Positions 12,167 through 20,835 of a DNA stretch of 29,828 bases are shown one piece after another (position 1 is the first letter of the stretch; each line of letters starts with the position of its first letter). The stretch spans positions 1 to 29,828 of the IMG/VR virus record IMGVR_UViG_3300048588_000642. One strand, written 5' to 3'. Made by a program: the position numbers and the translations under genes. The notes under the pieces are model-generated. The model worked only from the letters and a program-made list of their open reading frames with translations, did not search any database and was not told the origin of the DNA. The stretch comes from a virus.

Positions 12167-12720
12167 AACAAATGGTTATTAAAGGCCCACACAGCAACAT
12201 CCACGTTGGTGGTTAGCCCAGTTTTTCTAAAAATATTTTGCTTGTGTTTATCCACCGTGTGCTCCGTAATCTCAAGCACATCAGCAATCTGCTTACCGCT
12301 AAAGTTGGCAGCAATAAGGCGCACCACATCCATTTCGCGGGCCGTGAGGTAGCCATTGGCCACCGGCATAACATGCTTAACCACCTGCTTCAGCACACAC
12401 TGGCACTCGCCACCACAGGCATGGTTATCATGCGCGCCTAGGGCGTAGCCATCAAAGTCAGCCTCATGGTTATAGCCACCATAAAGGCACTTGGCATATA
12501 CATACACCTGGTCATCCTCCAGCGCAACACCAATCTTTTCAAATTGCGCCATCACATCCTCATTAGCCAGCATCTCATCGCGCAAAAACGCCTTCACCGT
12601 AGCAGGCACATCCGTAAAAGGCACCGCGCTACCTTGGTAAATCGCCATCAACACACCCTCAGGCGTGGTAAATAGCTCAATGCTATTATCAATCAATCCG
12701 GGGGGCAGAAGCTGTTGCAT
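12163..12720 (-). CDS. LuxR/GerE-type phage regulator with Cys-rich module (185 aa)
   Basis: The C-terminal part (about 123-185) is a GerE helix-turn-helix: LTAREMDVVRLIAANFSGKQ, then IADVLEITEHTVDKHKQNI and FRKTGL. Upstream, residues about 80-110 contain CLYGGYNH and CGGECQC, a probable metal-binding module typical of a Bacteroidota phage regulator family. No receiver domain is present, so it is not a classical response regulator. As second gene of the leftward early operon it may control switching from early to later expression. Ligand is unknown. Confidence 0.8.
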   Translation of the reverse strand: MQQLLPPGLIDNSIELFTTPEGVLMAIYQGSAVPFTDVPATVKAFLRDEMLANEDVMAQFEKIGVALEDDQVYVYAKCLYGGYNHEADFDGYALGAHDNHACGGECQCVLKQVVKHVMPVANGYLTAREMDVVRLIAANFSGKQIADVLEITEHTVDKHKQNIFRKTGLTTNVDVAVWAFNNHLL

Positions 12721-12722
12721 GG

Positions 12723-12953
12723 TTAAGGGTTTTTAATGGTTTCAAGTTGGGCACTCGCCTCAGCGCGCAAATCCGTAAGCAACTCCATCGCCTGCTTCTG
12801 AATTTCGGCATGTATCAAATCAGTATTAATCCACTGATACACGTATTGGCGAGCATATCCGCTGCGCGCAGCTATTTCAGCCGCCACTTTATTGGCCGGC
12901 ATCAGTTTATTAATAGCCTCAATCAGTTCGTTTTTCACCTTCTCGTTTGTCAT
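12723..12953 (-). CDS. Cro-like small HTH protein (76 aa)
   Basis: Residues about 22-50 (VAAEIAARSGYARQYVYQWI) form a likely helix-turn-helix preceded and followed by helices. It is the first gene leftward from the divergent switch region and opposes the HTH repressor gene on the other strand, the position of Cro in lambdoid phages. Dimeric DNA binding is inferred. Confidence 0.7.
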   Translation of the reverse strand: MTNEKVKNELIEAINKLMPANKVAAEIAARSGYARQYVYQWINTDLIHAEIQKQAMELLTDLRAEASAQLETIKNP

Positions 12954-13024
12954 CGTTACAGAAATCTAGTATTGCCTTTGTTTAAAATCAGTTGAATATT
13001 TGTTTCAAATCCGTTGACAAATCA

Positions 13025-13039
13025 CGAAATAAATTTTCG
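13025..13039. promoter_or_regulatory. Operator-like palindrome O1
   Basis: CGAAATAAATTTTCG, i.e. CGAAA-N5-TTTCG, in the divergent region between the Cro-like gene and the repressor gene. Two other copies with the same half-sites and spacing lie at 13056-13070 and 13334-13348. Confidence 0.7.
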
Positions 13040-13055
13040 CATACGCAAGGATTTA

Positions 13056-13070
13056 CGAAAGAATATTTCG
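13056..13070. promoter_or_regulatory. Operator-like palindrome O2
   Basis: CGAAAGAATATTTCG, the same CGAAA-N5-TTTCG pattern. Its centre is 31 bp from that of O1, about three helical turns, so bound dimers would face the same side of the DNA. Confidence 0.7.
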
Positions 13071-13108
13071 CATCAACCGGCAAAAAGGGTAAAATAATTA
13101 CGTAACAA

Positions 13109-13142
13109 TTTGATAATCAAAGCAAAAAGCGGTGTAAATTTC
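13109..13142 (+). promoter_or_regulatory. Putative repressor promoter, probably leaderless
   Basis: TTTG at 13109-13112 and TAAATTTC at 13135-13142 match the Bacteroidota -33 and -7 elements with a 22-nt spacer. The -7 box ends 4 nt before the ATG at 13147, so the transcript would start at or near the start codon. O1 and O2 lie upstream. Confidence 0.45.
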
Positions 13143-13146
13143 TATC

Positions 13147-13545
13147 ATGACCAAAGCCTTAGAAAAAATCAAGAACTACATGGAGCAGCACGAGCTGAGC
13201 ATCGCTGAAATGGCGCGCAGGCTCGATTTTGCCCCTAAAAACATGGAGAACCGGCTTAAGAAGGATAACTTTAGCATACAAGAGTTAGAGCTCATTCAAG
13301 AGCGTTTAGGCATCGCCATATTCGCAGATGAAGCGAAAGAAAGTTTCGCAATCAACGAACCGCCACCCGATTATGGCAATCGGCCCATCAACATTGTCAT
13401 CAATTTAGGCAAATCAGAAGGCAACCCACTAGCCCAAAAGCTAAGGGCAGCATCTAAACCGGTGCGCCAACCGTTTTTTGCAAACGTGGTATTCATGCCA
13501 AGGCCGCCAAAGTTTTCAAAATGGGCAATGCCCTCAAAAACCTGA
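13147..13545 (+). CDS. HTH repressor-like protein (132 aa)
   Basis: N-terminal helix-turn-helix: HELSIAEMARRLDFAPKNME (residues about 15-35), in XRE/cI style, followed by a second helical part (SIQELELIQERLGIAIF) and a Pro-rich linker. The gene is on the plus strand, divergent from the Cro-like early gene, with two CGAAA-N5-TTTCG palindromes between them and a third inside its own coding region. No peptidase or oligomerisation domain is recognised. The last ~57 codons overlap an opposing exported-protein gene, and their basic, Phe-rich sequence may be a product of that overlap. Probable lysogeny or early-gene repressor. Confidence 0.75.
   Translation: MTKALEKIKNYMEQHELSIAEMARRLDFAPKNMENRLKKDNFSIQELELIQERLGIAIFADEAKESFAINEPPPDYGNRPINIVINLGKSEGNPLAQKLRAASKPVRQPFFANVVFMPRPPKFSKWAMPSKT
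13334..13348. promoter_or_regulatory. Operator-like palindrome O3 inside the repressor gene
   Basis: CGAAAGAAAGTTTCG, matching O1 and O2 in half-sites and 5-bp spacer. It encodes part of the repressor (EAKESFA). Could serve as a roadblock or looping partner about 280 bp from O2. Confidence 0.55.
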
Positions 13546-13760
13546 TTGCTGTATTGGTAAAAAGCCACTGGCCCAAACGTAAAATTCTCACTCAAACCAA
13601 TCTCGCCACGCACAAAAACAGAAACGCCAGGCGTAAAGCTCCGCGTATCTCCTGCCTTAAAATCTGGCAATGCCCAATTTGGGCCAACTGTTAATCTGAT
13701 GTTTTGTGCGCCAACCGCCATAAAGGCGAGGCAGAGCAGTAGTGTTGTGGCTTTTTTCAT
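13371..13760 (-). CDS. Exported barrel-like protein, probably 3'-truncated (129 aa)
   Basis: Clear signal peptide (MKKATTLLLCLAFMAVGAQ), then alternating beta-strand-like segments with aromatics (TPGVSVFVRGEIGLSENFTF, GPVAFYQYSNQVFEG), as in small outer-membrane beta-barrels. The C-terminus does not end in a typical barrel strand, and the last ~58 codons overlap the opposite-strand repressor gene by 175 bp, so the gene is probably truncated. It lies between the tail operon and the repressor, a usual place for lysogenic conversion genes. A surface or exclusion role is speculative. Confidence 0.6.
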   Translation of the reverse strand: MKKATTLLLCLAFMAVGAQNIRLTVGPNWALPDFKAGDTRSFTPGVSVFVRGEIGLSENFTFGPVAFYQYSNQVFEGIAHFENFGGLGMNTTFAKNGWRTGLDAALSFWASGLPSDLPKLMTMLMGRLP

Positions 13761-13773
13761 AGCCTCAAAGCTA

Positions 13774-15255
13774 TCAAATCTTCAAAACCTCCGCCTCTAC
13801 CAATGTTCTATTTTCTGAAATTTCGTAACTCAGCTTCTTCACAAAGCACCGCCACCCGTCAATCACCCACACACTTAGTGGATTAAACTCCGCGAGCTCC
13901 GCGCTAGTCAACCACATCCACACCCGCAGCGTGCGCCCGCGTAGCGTAACATCCAACCACGGCTGCCACCATTGCGCATAAAGCCCAGCGGCATCCTTCC
14001 ACGTTAAAGCATAATTAAAACCCGTAGTGTATCGGTTATCACTAGTGGCCAAAGGCATCGGCCCCCAGGCCGGATTAAGCGTGTACGTGTTTTGCAGCCC
14101 GCGGTAAAAAAGCAACCGCACGCCCGGATTATCGCCCAGCCGGTTAATGGTCACCGGTATGTGCCACTCGCCATCATTATCACGGTCCCACATAGGCAGC
14201 GTAGCAATTTGGCTCTCAACCACCTCACTATCAGCCGTGCCGTTTATGCCCTCCAATGTGCCCGCCCAATCTGGGGTTGCGCTCAATTCCTCCTCATCAA
14301 AAACATACCGCAAGCTGTATGTTTTGTACTGCTCAAACACTGTTTGGTAGCGCTCCACACGCTCATTCAACACCACCCTTGGCAAATTAAATAAGCTGCT
14401 CCGTGGCACAATGCGCAGCGTATTGGTAGGCGCATCAAACAACACCAGCAAATTAAACAGCTTGCTAAAGCTGGTCAAAAACTCCTCCACAGCCATATCT
14501 GGCACATGCTCTTTTAATTTTATCCCTGCAGGGAAGGTTTGCGTGTACTCACCGCTGGCATTTACCAAATTCAATGGCCGCAGATTAAAAAAGATGAGGC
14601 TATCAATCTCCGCATCATCCAGAAAATCGCTGTCAATTTTCAAGTCGTACTCATTTTTGAGCACACTCCAAAACGTCCGCACAAATACAAAGGGGCACAT
14701 CGGGTTTATACCCGTGCGGTCAAAGCCCTCCCAGTTGCCCGTAACCGTGCGCTGGCTATCCGTTACGTTTATAAACGTCATGGGGAAATCTCCATTGGGC
14801 ATACTAACCTCTGCAAAAGTGAGTAGGGCAGTAGCATTGCTCACTTCGGCATCAGCATAATCAAACATATTGCTTATGCCACTAAGCTCCGGCCAAGCCG
14901 CCATTTCATTAATCTTGGCGCCCTTTATTTTTTCTTTCAAAGCGCCAACCGTACCCACAAAGTACACCTCAAAGGCCAGATCAGTATCACCTTCTATATA
15001 AAGCCGACCACTCTTAAAAACCCGTCCATCCACATAAATACTGCACCCGTAACTCGTGGCAGGGTCCCAAACCACCTCGGGCACATCCGCAAAGCCGAAA
15101 GCCCGCCTGTTGCCCGGTGTTTTTGGCAAGCTAAACCGCCAACTGTGCTCACCCGGTATGCTCAAAAACTCATCAAAGGCAAAAGCCTCTTGCATAGATA
15201 TGCGCAAACCTGCGCCAACATCCAGCATCGTATTATTTACAGCAAGTGCTATCAT
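13774..15255 (-). CDS. Tail/baseplate protein (493 aa)
   Basis: Last large gene of the tail operon. Early residues include SIPGEHSWRFSLPKTPGNRR, a pattern I associate with tail-tip or baseplate proteins of Bacteroidota phages; the rest is mixed alpha/beta without enzyme motifs, with a Trp-rich C-terminal third. The start overlaps the preceding gene's stop (ATGA). Position after the tape measure and another tail protein points to distal tail or hub assembly. The exact role is not established. Confidence 0.65.
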   Translation of the reverse strand: MIALAVNNTMLDVGAGLRISMQEAFAFDEFLSIPGEHSWRFSLPKTPGNRRAFGFADVPEVVWDPATSYGCSIYVDGRVFKSGRLYIEGDTDLAFEVYFVGTVGALKEKIKGAKINEMAAWPELSGISNMFDYADAEVSNATALLTFAEVSMPNGDFPMTFINVTDSQRTVTGNWEGFDRTGINPMCPFVFVRTFWSVLKNEYDLKIDSDFLDDAEIDSLIFFNLRPLNLVNASGEYTQTFPAGIKLKEHVPDMAVEEFLTSFSKLFNLLVLFDAPTNTLRIVPRSSLFNLPRVVLNERVERYQTVFEQYKTYSLRYVFDEEELSATPDWAGTLEGINGTADSEVVESQIATLPMWDRDNDGEWHIPVTINRLGDNPGVRLLFYRGLQNTYTLNPAWGPMPLATSDNRYTTGFNYALTWKDAAGLYAQWWQPWLDVTLRGRTLRVWMWLTSAELAEFNPLSVWVIDGWRCFVKKLSYEISENRTLVEAEVLKI

Positions 15256-16763
15256 GCGTATTGGTCGGGTTGCTCCTGGGTTAATGTCAATTCCATACCG
15301 TTTAAGGTGCCGCTATCTGTATCCCACAAATCTTTGCTGTGGCCAACAATGCTAACAGGCATGTGGTGCGTGGTGGTAAGCATATACACATCAGGGCTGC
15401 GAAGCACCTCTTTAAGCTGCTCCACTTCTGCTCTGCTTAAAAATCCCGTGCTCACCTTCCAGCTATCTAAGCTCTGCTGATTCAACGTAAAGTTAACCGG
15501 CTCATCACGCGCGGGGTTATTCTTCAGCAGCGTAACCCGCTCAACCTTGGCGCTGGTTTCTTTGCTTATCATACCGCGCAACTCAAAAAACTCATACACC
15601 CCAAAACTATTTTGAAAGAGCAGCTGCATGTAATCCCGTGCCGCGCCATCCTCCAGCGTAAAATGATAAAACTCAGATAAATAATTACCCGGAAAGCTGG
15701 TATTAATAATCACCACACTATAGCTAACCAAATCATCAGCCGCAAGCCCAAAGGCTGTAGCCACCGTGGCCACACTGCAATCTATGCACCACAAGCTGTG
15801 GCGGGCAACGCTAGTTTTAACAATAGGCACCGCGCTAACCGCAGTGCCATCCGTTTTAATACCATCAAAGCGCACATTATACGTAGTTTCTATACTGGTA
15901 TGCCAATACGTAAGCACCATTTTAGCCTCTGTGCGCACGCGCTGGCTGCGCATCCGCGTTAAAAAAAGCTTACTGTTTACATAGGTCATCATTTCATTTT
16001 GGGCACTAGCCGCCTTAGCCGCACCGCCCGGCAATGCATAGTGCCAGTTATCCGTAATCAGCTTTTGCGCTACAGCCGGCACGCCAAAACGCTCCGCCCA
16101 ACGGCACCTAAACTGCACCACCGCAGCGCTAACATCAGCGCATGCCAGCAGCACAAAATCAGGCTTTGCCAGCCGGTTATAAAAACCGCGCAGTATTTTA
16201 TTTAGGTGCATGAACACCGCCCCGCCAAACGGATACGCGCTAACCTCATACGTGTATGCATCGCCATCAGCAACCACATCAACCACGCCAAGCAGTTCAA
16301 AATTATCGCGCTCAACCACATTAACGCCACCCGCAACCGTGGTGCGCGTAATGCCGCTGCCAAAAATTACCGTTGTGGTGCTGTAATACGTGCCTTTTTG
16401 CCGTGCCGTAAAGCGCACACCACCCGTAATGCTGGCCATCGTAAAATCACCATAAAGCTGCGCATTGGCCTCAAGGGCAGGCAGTAGCTGAAAATCAACA
16501 AAATTCTGCACCGTGCCACCAATTCTTGGCAGTTGCAAACCACTACTGTCAGGGCTGTTTTTAAAAATAAAAGGCATCAACACAGCCCCCGCACCATAAC
16601 TAAACGCCATATCCGCATCCGCAGCCGGTATAGCACTAAAAGTTATGTCAAACACATGCGCAACACCCGCATTACTAAATTGATTGTTACTGCTTAACTC
16701 ATAAAACGCCCGCCCATCAGCGAGGGTCCACGTGCTAGGCTCTTGCAAAACGCTTATTGCCAT
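15252..16763 (-). CDS. Tail protein, likely distal tail/baseplate (503 aa)
   Basis: Beta-rich protein following the tape measure by 3 nt. It starts MAISVLQEPSTWTLADGRAF and has long aromatic/Gly-rich stretches. No peptidase or glycosidase motif. In siphophages the gene after the tape measure usually encodes the distal tail protein, which supports the call. Sequence identity to a named family cannot be claimed from reading alone. Confidence 0.65.
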   Translation of the reverse strand: MAISVLQEPSTWTLADGRAFYELSSNNQFSNAGVAHVFDITFSAIPAADADMAFSYGAGAVLMPFIFKNSPDSSGLQLPRIGGTVQNFVDFQLLPALEANAQLYGDFTMASITGGVRFTARQKGTYYSTTTVIFGSGITRTTVAGGVNVVERDNFELLGVVDVVADGDAYTYEVSAYPFGGAVFMHLNKILRGFYNRLAKPDFVLLACADVSAAVVQFRCRWAERFGVPAVAQKLITDNWHYALPGGAAKAASAQNEMMTYVNSKLFLTRMRSQRVRTEAKMVLTYWHTSIETTYNVRFDGIKTDGTAVSAVPIVKTSVARHSLWCIDCSVATVATAFGLAADDLVSYSVVIINTSFPGNYLSEFYHFTLEDGAARDYMQLLFQNSFGVYEFFELRGMISKETSAKVERVTLLKNNPARDEPVNFTLNQQSLDSWKVSTGFLSRAEVEQLKEVLRSPDVYMLTTTHHMPVSIVGHSKDLWDTDSGTLNGMELTLTQEQPDQYA

Positions 16764-16766
16764 GGC

Positions 16767-19700
16767 TTAATTTAATTTACTTCTGTTCGTAATCACACTA
16801 TCCTTTGCCTGCCTATCGGCAATATCCCTAACCGTGGCATCCGGAAGCACCGCCACACTGGGCCTATCCAGCTTATCAGCAATCATGGCCAGCAGCATTT
16901 CAACCTTCTCCTGGTTAATGGTGGTATTGGTTACGCTGCTATGCTTCTCCACCACCGTACTGGTTGGGCCGCCCATAGCAAACCCATTTTTTTGGCTGCG
17001 GATGTTCTCCAGCATACCCACAACATTGGCCACATAACCATCCTGCATCATCCATTTGGGCACAACATACTCGCCATCATGCACAATGCCGGCAGGTTTA
17101 AAGCCTGTGCTATCTGCCGCACCAAAACCAAAACCGGTATATCCGCCAGCTGCGTATTTTTTCAGGCCGCCAATGCTTTGGGCAGCAACCGTGGCCACAC
17201 CAATACCACTTCTAATTTTGGCCGCCACAATTTGGGCAGCGGTTATGGGTATGCCCGCAACACCTAACCCGGCATTGGCAGCGCTTAGCCCTGCAATTTC
17301 TTTTTGCAGGTTTACAATAATCTGGCTAATGGCCGCAGCCTTCTCTGCCACAAACAACGTTTTAAAGAGGCCGCTGCTTCTATCCACATACGTGGTCATG
17401 GCTCCGGCCAACTGCTGTAAACCTTCAATCTTGGCATCTTTTACAACATCATCACTCTTTACAACCGCCTTATTAACCTGGGTAATTTGCCTGTTTTTCT
17501 CGTTGTAAATCTGCGTGTACTTTTCTGCAATATCCTTCTCCAGCGCCAACGTATCCTCACCAAACTGCTGCTTTACAGCCAGCATACTGGCCAAGTGGGC
17601 CGCCTCAAGCTCTAATTTTTGCAAATTATACTGCTCTTGCGTAATAAGCTCCTGCTGCAAACTGGTTTCAAGTTCAATCAAGCCAAGAGTTAAATTATCC
17701 TCAAGGCCTTGCTCCGTATTAGTTTGCTGCCATTTCAGCTTTAAGTTACTGAGGTCTTGCTGATAAATTTCCTCAAGCATCTTCTTCTGCTCGTTGGTAA
17801 GCGCCTCATTTTCTAAAATCTTGGTGTAGCGCGCCTGCAGCGCTGCCTCTTCGCGGGCTTGCTCATCTTGTATGCGCTGTATGTGCAGCTGCGCAATTTG
17901 CTCATCCAAACTCCTACGCTTGCTAACAGCATCCTCATCACCGGCACCGCCACCAGTAGCGATAATCTTCATCCATGTGCCACCGCTAAACATCCACAAA
18001 AAGCCGCCTTCTTCTTTGGTGGTGCCTTCAGGTATTCCGCTGCCGCCAGTTGGGGCAGGGGCAGGGGTGCCAACCGCATCTAAACCAAGTTTCTTGGCAA
18101 GTTCTTCGCGCTCTTTCCGCAACCGGTTGCCCACTTCCAGGCTACCATTATATATATCCTCAGCATCTTGCAACTGCGCAATGCTGGTGCTCAGGCGCAC
18201 CACTTCATCGCGGTAACTGCTCTCTCCGCGTATTTCGCGCAACTGCTCTAACACACTCAAGGCTTTAAACTCAGTGCTGCCTAACGTGGGTATGCGCACC
18301 TGCTTCTCATTCTCCTTGTTATTCTCCTCAGTAAGCTTAACAATCTTGCGCAGCACTTCTTCTTCTGCCTGCAAAAAGCGCATTTTCTTTTTGGCGATGT
18401 GCTCAATCTGTTCTTGCACCTGCTCATCTTCTTTTTGCAGCACAATCTTATTAACCAACTGCTCATTCACCTTTTCAATCTCAAGGCGCAACTGGCTGTT
18501 GCTAATCGTGTCAGCATTTATATGGCTTAAATACTGCGGATACATATTTTTCAGCTCCTCAATAAGTTTCACCCGCTGCTCTTGCGGCAAATTGGTGTCA
18601 TAAATCTGCAACTCTAACATGCGCATGCTCATACGCTCCTCTTCCATCGTTTCGCTAACCGGCACCTCAATCATTTTATTTAGCCAGTGCACAATGTTGG
18701 CCAATCCATCCGTAATAGTACTATTGGCAAACGCGCCAAGCATTGCGCGCTGCAAACGCTCCCAACCAGCCGCAAGGTTTTCGTTTTTGGTGTTGTACTC
18801 CTGCGTAATACTTGTGCCTTCCGCCATTGCCTTATTGGCAATGCTCTGCTTGGCCTCTATATTGCCAATATTCTCCGCCATGCTGGCCAGCACAGCAATG
18901 CCGCGTGTGCCATCAATATCGAGCTGCTGCAACTTCTCCACCATCACGCCATAGCCATCATTATTGCCTTTCAGGCCTTTCAGCACATTCATAAAGGCCG
19001 CGTTGGCATCGGTATTGAGGAGTTTTGTAAAATCGCCAATCTCCATATTGGCCACCTTGGCATAGGTTGCCGTATCATCAAACATATTGGTGATAACCTG
19101 ATTCAGTGTAGTGCCGCTAATCTCTGCACTTTGCCCCGCCTCATCCAGCGCAGCGGCTAAACCTATAACCTGATCCGCAGTAAAACCAGCCTGTTGGCTT
19201 ACACCACTTAACCGCTTCATAAAGTCAACCTGAAAGCTGGCTTGGTTGGCACCACTGGCCGCCACGGTATTAATGGCGCTGCCCAGTTTTAGCATAGCTT
19301 CTTCAAATCCAACACCCGCATTTTCACCAATCTTAAACTGCTGGGTTAGCTTACCCACTTCGCGCAGCGCTTCTTCACCGCCCAAATCATCGCCAAGGGC
19401 AACCTTTATTTGGTTAGCCGCTTTTACAAACTCAAGCACATCCTTTTTGCTGGTCATGCCCAAACGCCCTGCCTCCTCAGCCAAGCCAAGCAACTCTTTG
19501 CGGCTGGTGCGGGTGTTTAGTTTTTGCAGAGATGCGCTCAGCTCGTTCACCTCTTTCTCCGTCATGCCGGTGGTTTTCATCACGTCCGCCATGCTATCAC
19601 TCAGCTCTGCATTGCGCTTTATCACGCTAACAATACCAATGGCAAAACCAGCCAGAGCAGCGGTGGCCGCTGTAGCCATGGCCGCGTACTTATTAAAACC

Positions 19701-19940
19701 GTTGGCAGCCTTGCCCCAAGCGTTATTGGTGCCGTTAATTTCATTGCGCACACCGCGCACACGCGCCTCAACCGCCTGCAACTGCTTCGTTTTTTCAATA
19801 AACGCCTGCGTGCCTGGTGTAAGCAGGGCAATTTCATTGCGCAACTTGCGGCTCTCGTTGCTCATTTCGCGCAAATTCTTACCAGCAGTTACATCATTAA
19901 TGTAAACATTGGTCCGTATATTTTCTACTCTCGTGCCCAT
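16767..19940 (-). CDS. Tail tape measure protein (1057 aa)
   Basis: Long, helical protein with coiled-coil ends, a conserved tape-measure block at about 150-420 (NRNAEL..MADVMKTTGMTEKEV, LAAALDEAGQSAEISGT) and hydrophobic TM-like segments near 88-107 and near 880-960. The charged coiled-coil middle (about 490-880) carries a Gly/Pro/Thr-rich inset near 650-700 (WMFSGGTWM). At about 1.5 angstroms per residue the tail would be near 160 nm. Start codon overlaps the stop of the upstream gene. Confidence 0.9.
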   Translation of the reverse strand: MGTRVENIRTNVYINDVTAGKNLREMSNESRKLRNEIALLTPGTQAFIEKTKQLQAVEARVRGVRNEINGTNNAWGKAANGFNKYAAMATAATAALAGFAIGIVSVIKRNAELSDSMADVMKTTGMTEKEVNELSASLQKLNTRTSRKELLGLAEEAGRLGMTSKKDVLEFVKAANQIKVALGDDLGGEEALREVGKLTQQFKIGENAGVGFEEAMLKLGSAINTVAASGANQASFQVDFMKRLSGVSQQAGFTADQVIGLAAALDEAGQSAEISGTTLNQVITNMFDDTATYAKVANMEIGDFTKLLNTDANAAFMNVLKGLKGNNDGYGVMVEKLQQLDIDGTRGIAVLASMAENIGNIEAKQSIANKAMAEGTSITQEYNTKNENLAAGWERLQRAMLGAFANSTITDGLANIVHWLNKMIEVPVSETMEEERMSMRMLELQIYDTNLPQEQRVKLIEELKNMYPQYLSHINADTISNSQLRLEIEKVNEQLVNKIVLQKEDEQVQEQIEHIAKKKMRFLQAEEEVLRKIVKLTEENNKENEKQVRIPTLGSTEFKALSVLEQLREIRGESSYRDEVVRLSTSIAQLQDAEDIYNGSLEVGNRLRKEREELAKKLGLDAVGTPAPAPTGGSGIPEGTTKEEGGFLWMFSGGTWMKIIATGGGAGDEDAVSKRRSLDEQIAQLHIQRIQDEQAREEAALQARYTKILENEALTNEQKKMLEEIYQQDLSNLKLKWQQTNTEQGLEDNLTLGLIELETSLQQELITQEQYNLQKLELEAAHLASMLAVKQQFGEDTLALEKDIAEKYTQIYNEKNRQITQVNKAVVKSDDVVKDAKIEGLQQLAGAMTTYVDRSSGLFKTLFVAEKAAAISQIIVNLQKEIAGLSAANAGLGVAGIPITAAQIVAAKIRSGIGVATVAAQSIGGLKKYAAGGYTGFGFGAADSTGFKPAGIVHDGEYVVPKWMMQDGYVANVVGMLENIRSQKNGFAMGGPTSTVVEKHSSVTNTTINQEKVEMLLAMIADKLDRPSVAVLPDATVRDIADRQAKDSVITNRSKLN

Positions 19941-20314
19941 CAGGTATTTTTTATCAGGATGCGTTGCGCGTTAATCACTAAATCACCGGTCTTTTCAGCC
20001 AAACCATCAATCAAATCAGGCATTCTGCTTTCAATTACAGGGTTAAACCAAGGCTGTGGACGAAGTTTGCCCTGGGCAATAGCTTGTTTTTTGGTCAGGC
20101 CGCCAAAAACACCCATCTCTACAAACACCCCATGCCTGGGGAATTTAAAACCAATAGCCTCCATCAGCCCAAAGCGGTATTTGTTCACATTGCGCAAAGT
20201 GGCCGTAACCGTGCCTTTGTTTTGGCTAACCAACCCACGCCTGGTATTGCTGGCCCACTTCTGCAAAAAAGTGTTCAGGTGCTTTATTTCTTCTGGAGTT
20301 AATTGCCCACTCAT
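19940..20314 (-). CDS. Tail-completion/connector-type protein (124 aa)
   Basis: Short mixed alpha/beta protein with KLRPQPWFNPVIESR, similar to the 'RPWF.PA...' region of HK97-gp10-like tail components. It lies between the 174-aa gene and the tape measure, overlapping both. The assignment to that family is tentative; a role in joining or completing the tail is likely from position. Confidence 0.55.
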   Translation of the reverse strand: MSGQLTPEEIKHLNTFLQKWASNTRRGLVSQNKGTVTATLRNVNKYRFGLMEAIGFKFPRHGVFVEMGVFGGLTKKQAIAQGKLRPQPWFNPVIESRMPDLIDGLAEKTGDLVINAQRILIKNT

Positions 20315-20835
20315 ACCTCAAAGTCATCTTCATCATCCCACTTAGCCACATCAAACAACTCCTGCGCCTCATCAAACTGAAAGCTTAGGCGCACGCCTGC
20401 CAAACCGCCATCAGCATACCCTTGCGGCATCGGCTCTATGTTAAAAGTACTCGGGTTAAGGCCGGGCAAAACGTAGTCAGCAGCATCCTCATCGTAGCTC
20501 TTTGCATCCTTAATCATCTTGGCAATAATGTCTTGGGCAATGGTGTAGCATTTATCATAAACCGCCTCAAGCCCTGCAAAATCAAATGGGTCATTATTGC
20601 GGTCAAAAATCATGATGGCACCGTTCTTTATCAGCCGCACGTTGGCATGTTGGCCACCTGTGCTGTAAAAAGGGCGCTCAAGCCCAATGCATGGGGTGCT
20701 GCCGATATCCTTTAAGCTATTTATCAGGTCGCTTAAATCAATACCAAAAAAGCGCTTGGCCGTTGGGCTGTGTTTTATCAGCTTGTGGTTTTCGGCCACA
20801 GCTTCAAAGTAGGTTACAAGTTGGCTGTACGTCAT
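20311..20835 (-). CDS. Probable minor tail protein (174 aa)
   Basis: Unrecognised family. N-terminal helical part (MTYSQLVTYFEAVAENHKLI) then beta/alpha, ending acidic (KWDDEDDFEV). Overlaps genes on both sides by 4 nt in the tail operon, so probably co-translated. Could be a head-tail connector or tail terminator; no motif settles it. Confidence 0.55.
   Translation of the reverse strand: MTYSQLVTYFEAVAENHKLIKHSPTAKRFFGIDLSDLINSLKDIGSTPCIGLERPFYSTGGQHANVRLIKNGAIMIFDRNNDPFDFAGLEAVYDKCYTIAQDIIAKMIKDAKSYDEDAADYVLPGLNPSTFNIEPMPQGYADGGLAGVRLSFQFDEAQELFDVAKWDDEDDFEV

Noticed and set aside
19246-20345. Plus-strand open frames of 219 and 273 codons opposite the tape measure
   Set aside because: Shadows of the tape measure and neighbouring genes; Ala/Ser-rich low-complexity translation.
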